This document shows, one piece after another, positions 43,218 through 52,593 of a stretch of 64,000 nucleotides of DNA. The notes below the pieces were generated by a model, which had not been told where the DNA came from, made no database searches, and saw only the letters and a program-made list of their open reading frames with translations. Where the stretch lies: contig NZ_JADMSO010000002.1 of NCBI RefSeq assembly GCF_015560805.1, forward strand, positions 186,001-250,000, given 5' to 3'. Source of the DNA: Mediterraneibacter glycyrrhizinilyticus. GTDB taxonomy: Bacteria > Bacillota > Clostridia > Lachnospirales > Lachnospiraceae. The position numbers and the translations under genes are program-made. How positions within the stretch are numbered: the first letter of the stretch is position 1; the number at the start of each line of letters is the position of its first letter.

Positions 43218-44318
43218 ATGAAATATGATTATCTGATCGTAGGAGCAGGTTTATATGGCGCGGTGATGGCACACGAACTGACGAAGAAAGGGAAACGTTG
43301 TCTTGTGATCGACAAACGCAGCCATATTGCCGGAAATATCTACTGTGAAGATATAGAGGGGATCCATGTGCACAAATACGGCGCACATATTTTCCATACA
43401 TCCAATAAAAAAATATGGGAGTACATGAACCAGTTCGCGGAGTTTAACAATTATATCAACTCTCCGGTCGCGGTTTATAAAGACGAGCTGTACAATCTCC
43501 CGTTTAATATGAATACATTCAGTAAGATGTGGGGAATCAAAACACCTGCGGAGGCGAAAGCGATGATCGAAAAACAGGTGAAAGAGACCGGCATCATAGA
43601 ACCGAAGAACTTAGAAGAACAGGGGCTTTCTCTTGTGGGAAAAGATGTGTTTGAAAAACTGGTAAAAGGATATACTGAAAAACAGTGGGGAAGATCCTGC
43701 AGCGAACTGCCGGCATTTATCATCCGCCGTCTTCCGGTGCGTTTTACCTACGACAATAATTATTTCAATGACCGTTATCAGGGAATCCCGATCGGCGGTT
43801 ATACAAAGATCGTGGAAAAAATGCTAGAGGGAGCGGACGTACAGACGGATGCGGATTATTTTGAATTCCGAAAATCAAATCCGGATATTGCGGATACGAC
43901 GATCTTTACCGGTATGATCGATGAATATTTTGATTATCAGCTGGGGGCTCTGGAATATCGTTCCGTTCGGTTTGAAACAGAAGTGCTGGATACTGACAAC
44001 TATCAGGGCAATGCGGTCGTAAATTACACGGAGAGAGAAGTGCCGTATACCCGGATCATCGAACATAAGCATTTTGAATTCGGCACACAGGAGAAGACCG
44101 TGATATCGAGAGAGTATTCTTCCGAGTGGAAAGTGGGAATGGAACCGTATTATCCGGTCAATGATGAAAAGAACGGTAAATTGTTTGCCGCCTATAAAGA
44201 ACTTGCGGAGAAAGAGGAACATGTGATCTTCGGCGGTCGTCTCGGAAATTATCAGTATTATGATATGGATAAGGTGGTTGAGGCAGCGCTTCTGAAACTC
44301 GAAGAGATGGGCGTGTGA
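43218..44318 (+). CDS. glf: UDP-galactopyranose mutase
   Basis: This 366-residue flavoenzyme turns UDP-galactopyranose into UDP-galactofuranose. The FAD-binding start DYLIVGAGLYGAVMAHEL, the RSHIAGNIYCED block, HKYGAHIFHT, and FTGMIDEYFDYQLGALEYRS are all typical of Glf. It implies that at least one polymer contains galactofuranose, though no obvious galactofuranosyltransferase is adjacent. It has its own promoter and a TAGGAGGG ribosome site. It stands alone between HtrA and the second LCP gene, outside the main clusters. Confidence 0.97.
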   Translation: MKYDYLIVGAGLYGAVMAHELTKKGKRCLVIDKRSHIAGNIYCEDIEGIHVHKYGAHIFHTSNKKIWEYMNQFAEFNNYINSPVAVYKDELYNLPFNMNTFSKMWGIKTPAEAKAMIEKQVKETGIIEPKNLEEQGLSLVGKDVFEKLVKGYTEKQWGRSCSELPAFIIRRLPVRFTYDNNYFNDRYQGIPIGGYTKIVEKMLEGADVQTDADYFEFRKSNPDIADTTIFTGMIDEYFDYQLGALEYRSVRFETEVLDTDNYQGNAVVNYTEREVPYTRIIEHKHFEFGTQEKTVISREYSSEWKVGMEPYYPVNDEKNGKLFAAYKELAEKEEHVIFGGRLGNYQYYDMDKVVEAALLKLEEMGV

Positions 44319-44384
44319 AAGCGGTGGGCAAGTGTTTCGAAATTGGGACAGACGGGATATTGTGACGGAAATGTTTCGGAATTG

Positions 44385-44413
44385 TTGCGAAAAAACACGA
44401 AAAATGATATGAT
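44385..44413 (+). promoter_or_regulatory. Promoter of the second LCP gene and probably the large right-hand cluster
   Basis: TTGCGA (44385-44390) and TATGAT (44408-44413) have a 17-bp spacer, 59 bp before the LCP start. No clear promoter was found in the next gene junctions, so it may drive many genes. Confidence 0.65.
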
Positions 44414-44472
44414 AACCGAATGTGAGTAACTGGTTCTGAGAACAGACAGGAAAAGTTTGGAAGGAAGAAACA

Positions 44473-46257
44473 ATGGCAGAAAAACGAAAGAATGTACGAA
44501 ATACAAGACCGGCAGGAAGCGGGGAACGTACGAGAAAGACGGGGAATGGCGGAAGTCCGAAGAGCAGGAGCAGTGCAAAGCAGAGCGGCGCAAGACAAGG
44601 CGGAGCAAAGAGCGCCGGAAGTACGAAGCAGCCGACAAGAAGCGCGCAGGATAAAAGGGCGCAGGCACAGCGGAAGCGGAGAATGGAAGAGCAGAGACAG
44701 CGGGTGGCATATGAGAATCCGGCAAAATCTGTGATCGGAAGCGGAAAAAAGAACGGCTATCCCGGGAATAAAAAGGGACATGGAAAGCGGGATAATCAGA
44801 TCAGCTGGATGATCGGCGTTGTGCTCGGCGTGATCCAGGCAGTGGCATCGGTTGTGTTTATGATCGCGTTGTTTGTGCTGGATATGCTGCCGGTCAAATA
44901 TCTGGCGATCATAGCGGGACTTTTGCTGATCGCATTGCTGATCGTATTTACGAGTCAGCTTTTGTCCAAAAAGAAAGGGATTGCCGGAAAGATTTTCAGT
45001 GTACTGATGTCGGTGATCCTGGCAGTTGGATCTTTCTATATTTTCAAGGCAAACGGAACGGTCAGCGAGATTTCCGGAAGCGGTACGAAAGTGGATAAGG
45101 TTGTGGTAGCCGTATTGGCAGACGATCCGGCAGAGTCGATCCAGGACGCAAAAGATTACAGCTTTGGCGTGCAGTATGCGCTGAAAGGTGAGGAGATTCA
45201 GGAGACGGTCGGCGCGATCAATGAGGAACTGGGAAGTGCGATCGCGGAGACGGAGTACCGCAGTGTGCAGGAACAGGCAACCGCGCTGCACAACGGAGAC
45301 GTGCAGGCGATCATTTACAATGAAGCTTATAACGGGATCTTAAGTGAAGAGTTCGGTGATTTCGGCAACAGCATCAAAGTGATCTATTCTCATTCCATTG
45401 AGACAAAAGTGGAGAATAATGCTGCCGAGCAGGTAGAAGTAAAAGACGATACGTTTACCGTATATATCAGCGGTATCGACGTATACGGCGCGATCGAGAC
45501 AAACAGCCGGAGTGATGTAAATATTATGGCAGTCGTCAATCCGACGTCCCATCAGATATTGCTCGTCACGACGCCGCGCGACTACTATGTGGAGATTCCG
45601 GGAATCTCCGGAGGAGAACTGGACAAGCTGACTCATGCGGGCATCTATGGCGTAGATGCATCGATGGCGACATTGGGACAGCTTTATGATACGACGATCG
45701 ATTTTTATGCCCGTGTAAACTTCACATCCCTTGTGGAGATGGTGGATGCGCTGGGCGGTGTGGATGTGTATTCCGAGCAGGCGTTCACAACGAGTGAAGA
45801 TACCGGACTGGTCATGAACGTCGTGCAGGGAGAGAACCATTTCAACGGGCAGCAGGCACTTGCGTTCTCAAGAGAACGTATGAATGTGGACGGCGGTGAC
45901 TTCCAGAGAGGAAAGAACCAGCAGGCAGTGATCACTGCGATGATCAAAAAGGCAGTTTCCCCTGCGATCCTTGTGGGAGCAAACGGTATTCTGAACAGTG
46001 TGAGCGGCAATGTGGACACAAACATGTCTCAGGATCAGATCCAGACATTGATCAAGACACAGTTGAGCGACGGAGGCGCATGGAATATCAAATCCGTTGC
46101 GGCAGAGGGAACCGGAGACCAGCAGTATTGCTTCTCTTCACCGGGATCACTTCTGTATGTAACGCAGCCGGATCCGAATTCGGTTGCATCCATTAAGGCA
46201 ATGATCGATTCCGTAGAGAACGGAGAAGTATTTACGGATTCGGAAGTTGTACAGTAA
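44473..46257 (+). CDS. LytR-CpsA-Psr ligase with three membrane segments (CpsA-like)
   Basis: This 594-residue protein has a basic, disordered leader (about 1-108), three membrane segments (about 110-195), an accessory domain (about 205-330; VVAVLADDPAESIQDAKDYS) and the LCP domain (about 345-560). In the latter, VNIMAVVNPTSHQILLVTTP, RDYYVEIP, VDALGGVDVYSE and LAFSRERMNVDGGDFQRGKN carry the conserved Arg and Asp residues. Three membrane segments with an accessory domain are typical of capsule-type CpsA, unlike the single-pass LCP at 36497. It precedes the 4,6-dehydratase by 18 bp and likely attaches the polymer of that cluster. Confidence 0.93.
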   Translation: MAEKRKNVRNTRPAGSGERTRKTGNGGSPKSRSSAKQSGARQGGAKSAGSTKQPTRSAQDKRAQAQRKRRMEEQRQRVAYENPAKSVIGSGKKNGYPGNKKGHGKRDNQISWMIGVVLGVIQAVASVVFMIALFVLDMLPVKYLAIIAGLLLIALLIVFTSQLLSKKKGIAGKIFSVLMSVILAVGSFYIFKANGTVSEISGSGTKVDKVVVAVLADDPAESIQDAKDYSFGVQYALKGEEIQETVGAINEELGSAIAETEYRSVQEQATALHNGDVQAIIYNEAYNGILSEEFGDFGNSIKVIYSHSIETKVENNAAEQVEVKDDTFTVYISGIDVYGAIETNSRSDVNIMAVVNPTSHQILLVTTPRDYYVEIPGISGGELDKLTHAGIYGVDASMATLGQLYDTTIDFYARVNFTSLVEMVDALGGVDVYSEQAFTTSEDTGLVMNVVQGENHFNGQQALAFSRERMNVDGGDFQRGKNQQAVITAMIKKAVSPAILVGANGILNSVSGNVDTNMSQDQIQTLIKTQLSDGGAWNIKSVAAEGTGDQQYCFSSPGSLLYVTQPDPNSVASIKAMIDSVENGEVFTDSEVVQ

Positions 46258-46275
46258 TGATACATGGAGAAACAA

Positions 46276-48336
46276 ATGGAAAAGAAAACAGCAGAAAAAG
46301 AAGAAAAAAAGCAAAGAAAGCAGGGAAAGCAGAGTTTAAAAGAAAGGGTTGAGTCATTTCCGCAGCATAAGGTCTTATTGATCGTATTGGATATCATTTT
46401 TATCAATCTAAGTTCTTTTTTGGCACTGTGGCTTCGCTTTAATATGAAGATCAGCGATATTGAATTGTGGTATGTAGATTCTATTGTTTCGGCGGCGCTT
46501 GTCAACACCGTCGGAACTGTCCTGATCTTTGCAGTCCTGAAATTGTATTCCAGTCTCTGGCGGTTTGCCAGTATCAAAGAACTGGTATATGTGATCGAGG
46601 GATGTATCGCATCGATCCTTTTGAATATCTTTTTCTACTTTTTTACTTATAAGCCGATTTTCAGAAGTTACTTTTTGCTTTACGGAGCATCGCTGTTTCT
46701 TCTAACCTGTGTGAGCCGGTTTTCATATCGGCTTGTACGGCTTTTATACCGAAGCAATATTCATGGGCGACATGTCCGGAATACGATGATCATCGGTGCA
46801 GGAGAGGCCTGTAATGTGGTCATGAAAGAACTGGAACTGAGCACGGAACTGGATGCGAGGATCTGCTGTGTCATCGACGATGATGTGAAAAAGCAGGGAA
46901 CTTATATCCACGGTGTGAAAGTCGTAGGCGGAAGAGACAAGATTCTGGAATATGCAGAACGGTATGCGATCAACGAGATCATCGTGGCGATTCCGAGCGC
47001 CAGCAAGGTGGAGCAGAGAAAGATCCTTGCGATCTGCCAGCAGGTGCAGGGCTGTGAACTGAAGATCCTCCCGGGTGTGTATCAGTTGGTCAACGGCGAG
47101 GTCAGTGTCTCCAAGCTTCGGAATGTGGAGATCGAAGATCTGCTCGGAAGAGATCCGATCCAGATCACGACGGAAAAGATCGGGCGTTATGTATCGGATA
47201 AAGTGGTGCTTGTGACCGGAGGCGGCGGAAGTATCGGAAGCGAGCTTTGCCGTCAGATCGCTGCAAACGGCGTGCGCCAGCTGATCATTTTCGATATTTA
47301 TGAGAATAATGCTTATGATATCCAGCAGGAACTGAAACGGACATATCCGAATCTGGATCTGGTCGTTCTGATCGGTTCGGTGCGCAACGGGCGGAAAGTC
47401 AACAGTGTGTTTGAGAAATATCGTCCGGACATCGTGTACCATGCGGCGGCGCATAAGCACGTTCCGCTGATGGAAGACAGTCCGAATGAGGCGATCAAAA
47501 ATAATGTGTTCGGGACTTATAAAGTTGCTTTGGCAGCAGATCGTTATAAGACGAGCAAATTCGTGTTGATCTCTACTGACAAAGCGGTCAATCCGACGAA
47601 TATCATGGGGGCGTCCAAGCGGATGTGCGAGATGATCATCCAGGTATTTAACAACCGCTCCAAAACCGAATATGTGGCGGTACGTTTTGGAAACGTACTG
47701 GGAAGTAACGGAAGCGTGATCCCGTTGTTCCGCAAACAGATCGAGGAGGGCGGTCCGGTCACTGTCACCCATCCGGATATTATCCGGTATTTTATGACGA
47801 TACCGGAAGCGGTTTCCCTTGTTTTACAGGCGGGAGCAAGCGCAAAGGGCGGAGAGATCTTCGTGCTGGATATGGGAAAACCGGTCAAGATCGCCGACCT
47901 TGCGCGCAATATGATCCGATTGTCGGGGCTGAAAGAGGGCGTGGACATCGAGATCAAATATACCGGACTGCGACCGGGAGAGAAGCTTTATGAGGAACTT
48001 CTGATGGAAGAAGAGGGACTGAAAGGAACAGAGAACGAGCTGATCCATATCGGACGTCCATTGGAATTTCAAGAAGAAGAATTTTTAAAGGATCTGGAAG
48101 AACTGTATCAGGAGGCGTATGCCGAGACCGATCAGATGAAACGGATCGTCAAGAAGATCGTGCCGACTTATCATCTGCGCGAGGCAGATATCATCCGGGA
48201 TCAGAAGATCCAGTCCGGATGGAAAAAAGATTTTCAGGATACAAGGACGAATCTTCCGACCGCTTTTTTGAACAGAGGAGTTGCAGATATGGATGTGGCT
48301 CATTACGAAGAACAGATGGGAAAAGAGGAGAATTGA
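46276..48336 (+). CDS. UDP-GlcNAc 4,6-dehydratase, membrane type (PglF/CapD-like)
   Basis: This 686-residue protein has four N-terminal membrane segments (about 30-160), a Rossmann-like domain with TMIIGAGEACNVV, and a C-terminal short-chain dehydrogenase domain with VLVTGGGGSIGSELCRQIA, STDKAVNPTNIMGASKR and RFGNVLGSNGSVIPLF. Such enzymes make UDP-4-keto-6-deoxy-GlcNAc. The aminotransferase gene is next, so the pathway leads to a 4-amino-4,6-dideoxy-N-acetylhexosamine nucleotide. ATG 46276 follows GGAGA by 5 bases; an ATG four codons earlier has no site. A 5-epimerase-type outcome cannot be excluded. Confidence 0.93.
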   Translation: MEKKTAEKEEKKQRKQGKQSLKERVESFPQHKVLLIVLDIIFINLSSFLALWLRFNMKISDIELWYVDSIVSAALVNTVGTVLIFAVLKLYSSLWRFASIKELVYVIEGCIASILLNIFFYFFTYKPIFRSYFLLYGASLFLLTCVSRFSYRLVRLLYRSNIHGRHVRNTMIIGAGEACNVVMKELELSTELDARICCVIDDDVKKQGTYIHGVKVVGGRDKILEYAERYAINEIIVAIPSASKVEQRKILAICQQVQGCELKILPGVYQLVNGEVSVSKLRNVEIEDLLGRDPIQITTEKIGRYVSDKVVLVTGGGGSIGSELCRQIAANGVRQLIIFDIYENNAYDIQQELKRTYPNLDLVVLIGSVRNGRKVNSVFEKYRPDIVYHAAAHKHVPLMEDSPNEAIKNNVFGTYKVALAADRYKTSKFVLISTDKAVNPTNIMGASKRMCEMIIQVFNNRSKTEYVAVRFGNVLGSNGSVIPLFRKQIEEGGPVTVTHPDIIRYFMTIPEAVSLVLQAGASAKGGEIFVLDMGKPVKIADLARNMIRLSGLKEGVDIEIKYTGLRPGEKLYEELLMEEEGLKGTENELIHIGRPLEFQEEEFLKDLEELYQEAYAETDQMKRIVKKIVPTYHLREADIIRDQKIQSGWKKDFQDTRTNLPTAFLNRGVADMDVAHYEEQMGKEEN

Positions 48337-48339
48337 TCA

Positions 48340-49542
48340 ATGAACGTGCAGTTTTCACCGCCGGATATTACGGAAGAGGAGATACAAAGTGTCGCGGAAG
48401 TGTTACGTAGCGGATGGATCACGACCGGTCCGAAAACAAAGGAATTTGAACGGCGGATCGCAGAGTATTGCAGAACTAGTAAGGCAGTCTGTTTGAATTC
48501 GGCGACCGCCTGTCTGGAGATGACGCTCCGTGTGATGGGGATCGGAGAGGGAGACGAGGTGATCACGACCGCATACACTTATACGGCTACATGCAGCTGT
48601 ATCTGTCATACCGGCGCAACGCCGGTACTTGTCGATACGCTTCCGGGATCGTTCGAGATGGATCCGGAACAGGCGGCGGCGGCAGTGACGGAACGGACAA
48701 AAGCGATCATCTGCGTGGATCTTGCGGGGCTCCCGTACAGCTTTTATGACCGGATCTTTCAGATCACGGAAGAAAAGAAAGCGTTGTTTCGTCCTGCCAA
48801 TGAACGGCAGCGGGCGCTTGGCAGAGTGGTTGTAATGGCAGACGCGGCGCATGCGTTCGGCGCATCTGCAAATGGAATGATGTGCGGACAGATTGCGGAT
48901 TTCACCTGTTTTTCGTTCCATGCGGTGAAGAATCTGACGACTGCGGAGGGCGGAGCCGTTACCTGGGCAGACCGGGTGGAAAAGTCGGGGATCGACGGGG
49001 AAGAACTGTACCGTGAATATATGCTGCTTTCCCTGCATGGACAATCCAAAGACGCACTGGCAAAGACAAAAGCCGGAGCATGGGAATATGATATTGCAGC
49101 GCCGCTTTATAAATGTAATATGACAGACATTATGGCGGCGATCGGACTTGTGCAGTTGAAGCGTTATCCGGAACTTTTAAAACGCAGACGTGAGATCATT
49201 GAAGCGTACGACCGGGCATTTCAAGATTTACCGGTGATGCTCTTAGATCATTATACCGAGCACAGCACATCCAGCGGACATTTATATCTCGTGCGCCTGA
49301 ACGGAAAAAGCCGGGAAGAATGTAATGAGGTCATTGAAAAACTGGCTGCAAAAGGAATCGCCTCGAATGTGCATTATAAACCGCTTCCGATGCTGACAGC
49401 GTATAAAAATCTCGGGTTTCGGATCGAAGACTACCCGAACGCCTATCGTCAGTTTGAGAATGAGATCACACTTCCGCTTCACACAAAACTGACGGATGAA
49501 GAAATTGTATATGTAACGGAGGCATTTCGGAATGTATTTTAA
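48340..49542 (+). CDS. DegT/DnrJ/EryC1-family sugar aminotransferase (PglE-like)
   Basis: This 400-residue PLP enzyme should add the 4-amino group to the keto sugar made by the preceding dehydratase. Asp168 (ADAAHAFG) and Lys197 (FSFHAVKNLT) are the cofactor-binding and Schiff-base residues. SGWITTGPKTKEFE and LNSATACLEM fit the family. It starts 3 bp after the dehydratase stop and overlaps the next gene by 11 bp. No PglD-like acetyltransferase is beside it, so the amine may stay free, giving a zwitterionic AATGal- or AATGlc-type sugar (inference). Confidence 0.94.
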   Translation: MNVQFSPPDITEEEIQSVAEVLRSGWITTGPKTKEFERRIAEYCRTSKAVCLNSATACLEMTLRVMGIGEGDEVITTAYTYTATCSCICHTGATPVLVDTLPGSFEMDPEQAAAAVTERTKAIICVDLAGLPYSFYDRIFQITEEKKALFRPANERQRALGRVVVMADAAHAFGASANGMMCGQIADFTCFSFHAVKNLTTAEGGAVTWADRVEKSGIDGEELYREYMLLSLHGQSKDALAKTKAGAWEYDIAAPLYKCNMTDIMAAIGLVQLKRYPELLKRRREIIEAYDRAFQDLPVMLLDHYTEHSTSSGHLYLVRLNGKSREECNEVIEKLAAKGIASNVHYKPLPMLTAYKNLGFRIEDYPNAYRQFENEITLPLHTKLTDEEIVYVTEAFRNVF

Positions 49543-50233
49543 GAAATGGAATGAGCTTCCCGAAACGATGCGGCGTGATGCGGTGAGACCGTATTACGAG
49601 GCATTGGAAAAACGAAAAGCCGGGATCATAGTCAAACGGTGGATCGATCTGATCCTTGCGCTGGGGTTAAGTCTGGTACTTTCTCCGGTGATGCTGATTC
49701 TCGCACTTTGTATCAAATTAGACAGCAGAGGTCCCGTTTTCTTTCGGCAGGAACGGGTTACGCGATATGGGAAACTATATCGCATTTTCAAATTTCGGAC
49801 GATGGTGAACGATGCGGACAAAAAAGGACCGGCGATCACGAAATCCGGAGATGCGCGGATCACACGGATGGGACGGCTTCTCAGAAAATGCAGACTGGAC
49901 GAATTGCCGCAGCTTTTTAATGTGATCGCCGGAGACATGAGTTTTGTCGGGACAAGACCGGAAGTGAAAAAATATGTAGATGAATATACGGAAGAAATGT
50001 ATGCGACGCTTCTTCTCCCGGCAGGAATTACTTCGAGGACGAGTATTGCGTACAAAGATGAAGATGAAGTCATGGAATCTTATCTTACGAAGACCGGAAA
50101 AAGTGTGGACGAAGTTTATGTCGAATATGTCCTGCCGGAAAAGATGCGCTGGAATCTGTGTTATCTGAAAGAATTCAGTGTGTTCGGAGATTTTAAGCTC
50201 ATGATCGATACCGTGCTTGCCGTATTAAAATGA
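49532..50233 (+). CDS. Small initiating sugar-phosphate transferase (PglC-like)
   Basis: This 233-residue monotopic phosphoglycosyltransferase has one re-entrant helix (about 36-58), then [40 protein letters not shown] with the Asp-Glu dyad, and VGTRPEV. In related pathways PglC loads the di-N-acetylbacillosamine or AATGal phosphate onto undecaprenyl phosphate; here it follows the dehydratase and aminotransferase directly, so the 4-amino sugar is the likely first sugar. The long N-terminal extension of WbaP types is absent. It is the second of three initiating enzymes. Confidence 0.93.
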   Translation: MYFKKWNELPETMRRDAVRPYYEALEKRKAGIIVKRWIDLILALGLSLVLSPVMLILALCIKLDSRGPVFFRQERVTRYGKLYRIFKFRTMVNDADKKGPAITKSGDARITRMGRLLRKCRLDELPQLFNVIAGDMSFVGTRPEVKKYVDEYTEEMYATLLLPAGITSRTSIAYKDEDEVMESYLTKTGKSVDEVYVEYVLPEKMRWNLCYLKEFSVFGDFKLMIDTVLAVLK

Positions 50234-50249
50234 TGTTGGGAGAAAAAAG

Positions 50250-51470
50250 ATGAAGAAAATCGCAGTAATCACAATGGGAGTTCGTCTGAACCAGGAAAAA
50301 GGATACACAAGATTCCGCTATATTTGTGAATTTCTTGCAGACGCAGGGTATGAAGTCGATCTGATCACGACGACATTCCAGCATTGGGAGAAAGAACAGA
50401 GAGATCTGGAAAAGATCAAAGCGGATGACTATAAATTTGGTTTGAAATTTATTTATGAGCCGGGTTATAAGAAGAATATTGACCTGCAAAGAATACGCAG
50501 TCATCGGATCGCAGCGAAAAACCTGACGGCGCTTCTGGAAAAAGAGGGAGACTATGATCTGCTTTATGCGGAGATCCCTCCGAATGATGTGGCGCTTGCC
50601 GCCGCACGCTATGCGGAAAAGAAAGGGATTCCGTTTGTCGTGGATGTGAACGACCTCTGGCCGGAGGCCATGCGGATGGTGCTGGATATCCCGGTCGTCA
50701 GTTCCGTGCTGTTCTATCCGCTTCAGCGGGACGCGGAGAAAGTGTATGGTCTGACATCCGGTGTGATCGGAACGTCGGATGAATACCGCGATCGCCCATT
50801 CTTGCATCAGAAACGGGAGATTCCGAGGGAGACCGTCTATGTGGGCAATGATCTTGCAGATTTTGATAACGGTGCGGAAGAATATATGGCGCAGGTCAAC
50901 AAAGCGGAAGACGAGTTCTGGGTGACCTATGCCGGGACGATCGGGACAAGCTACGACATCCGTACGATGGTGCTTGCTGCGGGAGAATTGGAAAAACGCG
51001 GAAGATCCGATATCCGTTTCAAGATCCTTGGCGGAGGACCTCTGAAAGCAGAACTGGAAGAGCTGGCAAATATGAAACAGATCTATTCCGTGGAGTTTGT
51101 CGGTTATGCGCCGTATGGAAAGATGGCGGCTTATCTGAAAAAGTCAGACATCCTTGTCAATTCATTTGTGAAAAAAGCGCCGCAGAGTATCGTGACGAAG
51201 ATCGGCGATTATCTGGCTGCCGGAAAAGCGATGATCAATACTTGCATGAGTCCGGAATTCCGCGGAAAAGTGGAGAAAGACGGATTTGGCGTCAATATCA
51301 TCCCGGAAGACGTGATCGTGCTTGCGGATATGATCGAAGATATGTATGAGAATAAAGAGAAACGGCTTGAGATGGGAGTAAAAGCCCGTCAGATCGCGGA
51401 GAATGAGTTTGACCGGAAGAAATCTTACCGGAAGATCGAGCGGATGATCGCCGGACTCTTGGAGAAATAA
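50250..51470 (+). CDS. Glycosyltransferase family 4
   Basis: This 406-residue GT-B enzyme has an N-terminal acceptor domain (KKIAVITMGVRLNQEKGYTR and FVVDVNDLWPEAM) and a donor domain with FWVTYAGTIGTSYDI and RFKILGGGPLKAEL. The usual EX7E block is weakly conserved (NSFVKKAPQSIVTKIGDYLA), as in some WbuB/PglA-like members. It follows the PglC-like enzyme by 16 bp and is a good candidate for adding the second sugar. A GGAG ribosome site is present. Confidence 0.88.
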   Translation: MKKIAVITMGVRLNQEKGYTRFRYICEFLADAGYEVDLITTTFQHWEKEQRDLEKIKADDYKFGLKFIYEPGYKKNIDLQRIRSHRIAAKNLTALLEKEGDYDLLYAEIPPNDVALAAARYAEKKGIPFVVDVNDLWPEAMRMVLDIPVVSSVLFYPLQRDAEKVYGLTSGVIGTSDEYRDRPFLHQKREIPRETVYVGNDLADFDNGAEEYMAQVNKAEDEFWVTYAGTIGTSYDIRTMVLAAGELEKRGRSDIRFKILGGGPLKAELEELANMKQIYSVEFVGYAPYGKMAAYLKKSDILVNSFVKKAPQSIVTKIGDYLAAGKAMINTCMSPEFRGKVEKDGFGVNIIPEDVIVLADMIEDMYENKEKRLEMGVKARQIAENEFDRKKSYRKIERMIAGLLEK

Positions 51471-51487
51471 AAGGAGAAATCAGCAAT

Positions 51488-52561
51488 ATGACCAGAAAAC
51501 CTTATTTTAGCATCGTGATGCCCGCTTACGGCGTGGAAGCCTATATCGAACAGGCGATCCGCAGCATTCAGGCGCAGACGGAAAGTGACTGGGAGATCAT
51601 TGTTGTGGACGACTGTGCGAAAGACCGAAGCGGTGAGATCGCAGACCGGGAAGCCCAAAAAGACGAGCGGATCCGGGTGCTCCATCTGGAAGAAAATGTA
51701 GGGCTGAGTAAGGCACGCAATGCGGGAATGAAAGAAGCCTGCGGATCTTACATCTGGTTTATGGATCCGGATGACACCGTGGATAAGGATGTTCTGGAAC
51801 AGGTGAGGAGGTCTCTGGAAAAAAATCCGGCCGAAGTCGTGATGTTTGGACTGGTAGAAGAGTATTACAACGGAAAAGGCGCACTTTCTTATACCCATGA
51901 GATCTGCCCGGAAGAGAAATTCTGCACAGGCAAAGAAGAGCTGAGAAAAGAAGTACTTTCATTAGAACAGCAGACGTTGTACGGATATACATGGAATAAG
52001 ATTTACAGTCTGGATTATATGCGGAAATTAAATTTAAAGTTTGAGACGGTCACATTGATCGAAGATATTGTGTTTAACGTTCAATATTTCATGGATATTG
52101 AGCGGCTGAATATTCTCGGGATCGCTCCGTACCATTATGCCAAACGGTTGGAGGAAAATCTGACGAATAAATTCGTGCCGGATTATTTTGCGTTGCACAA
52201 ACGTCGGATCGAAATGATCTACGATCAGCATGTGTACTGGAATCTTTGTACAAAAGAAGTCAAACAGGTGCTGGGCGGTCTGTATGGACGGTATATCTTG
52301 TCCGCACTGGAGAGAAACTGCGACAAAAGGTCGGGGATGGATCATCAGCAGCGATATATGTTCTGCCGCGCATTGTTCTGTCAGGGATTGTTTGAAGATC
52401 TGATCCCGGTGGCCAAGGCTGATGAGAGCAGGACGCTTAAGATCGCGCTTCGTCTGTTAAAGTGGAAACGGACGATGCTCTGTCTCTTGATGGGACGGGG
52501 GATTTATATTGTCCGGCACGGATTTCCGATTTTATATTCCAAGGTGAAATCCGGCAGATGA
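51488..52561 (+). CDS. Glycosyltransferase family 2
   Basis: This 357-residue GT-A enzyme starts KPYFSIVMPAYGVEAYIEQA and has VVDDCAKDRSGEIAD, LSKARNAGMKEACGSYIWFM and the DPDDTVD metal-binding motif. The C-terminal half is less conserved and ends with a Trp/Arg-rich, hydrophobic stretch that may touch the membrane. It lies 17 bp after the GT4 gene with AAGGAGAAA as ribosome site. It probably adds the next sugar of the repeat unit; donor unknown. Confidence 0.9.
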   Translation: MTRKPYFSIVMPAYGVEAYIEQAIRSIQAQTESDWEIIVVDDCAKDRSGEIADREAQKDERIRVLHLEENVGLSKARNAGMKEACGSYIWFMDPDDTVDKDVLEQVRRSLEKNPAEVVMFGLVEEYYNGKGALSYTHEICPEEKFCTGKEELRKEVLSLEQQTLYGYTWNKIYSLDYMRKLNLKFETVTLIEDIVFNVQYFMDIERLNILGIAPYHYAKRLEENLTNKFVPDYFALHKRRIEMIYDQHVYWNLCTKEVKQVLGGLYGRYILSALERNCDKRSGMDHQQRYMFCRALFCQGLFEDLIPVAKADESRTLKIALRLLKWKRTMLCLLMGRGIYIVRHGFPILYSKVKSGR

Positions 52562-52593
52562 TCAGGGGGAGATCAAAGAAAAGGATAAGAGTT

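Noticed and set aside
46744-47772. Minus-strand open frame of 342 codons opposite the 4,6-dehydratase
   Set aside because: No start signals and no domain; the plus frame carries clear NAD-binding and catalytic motifs.
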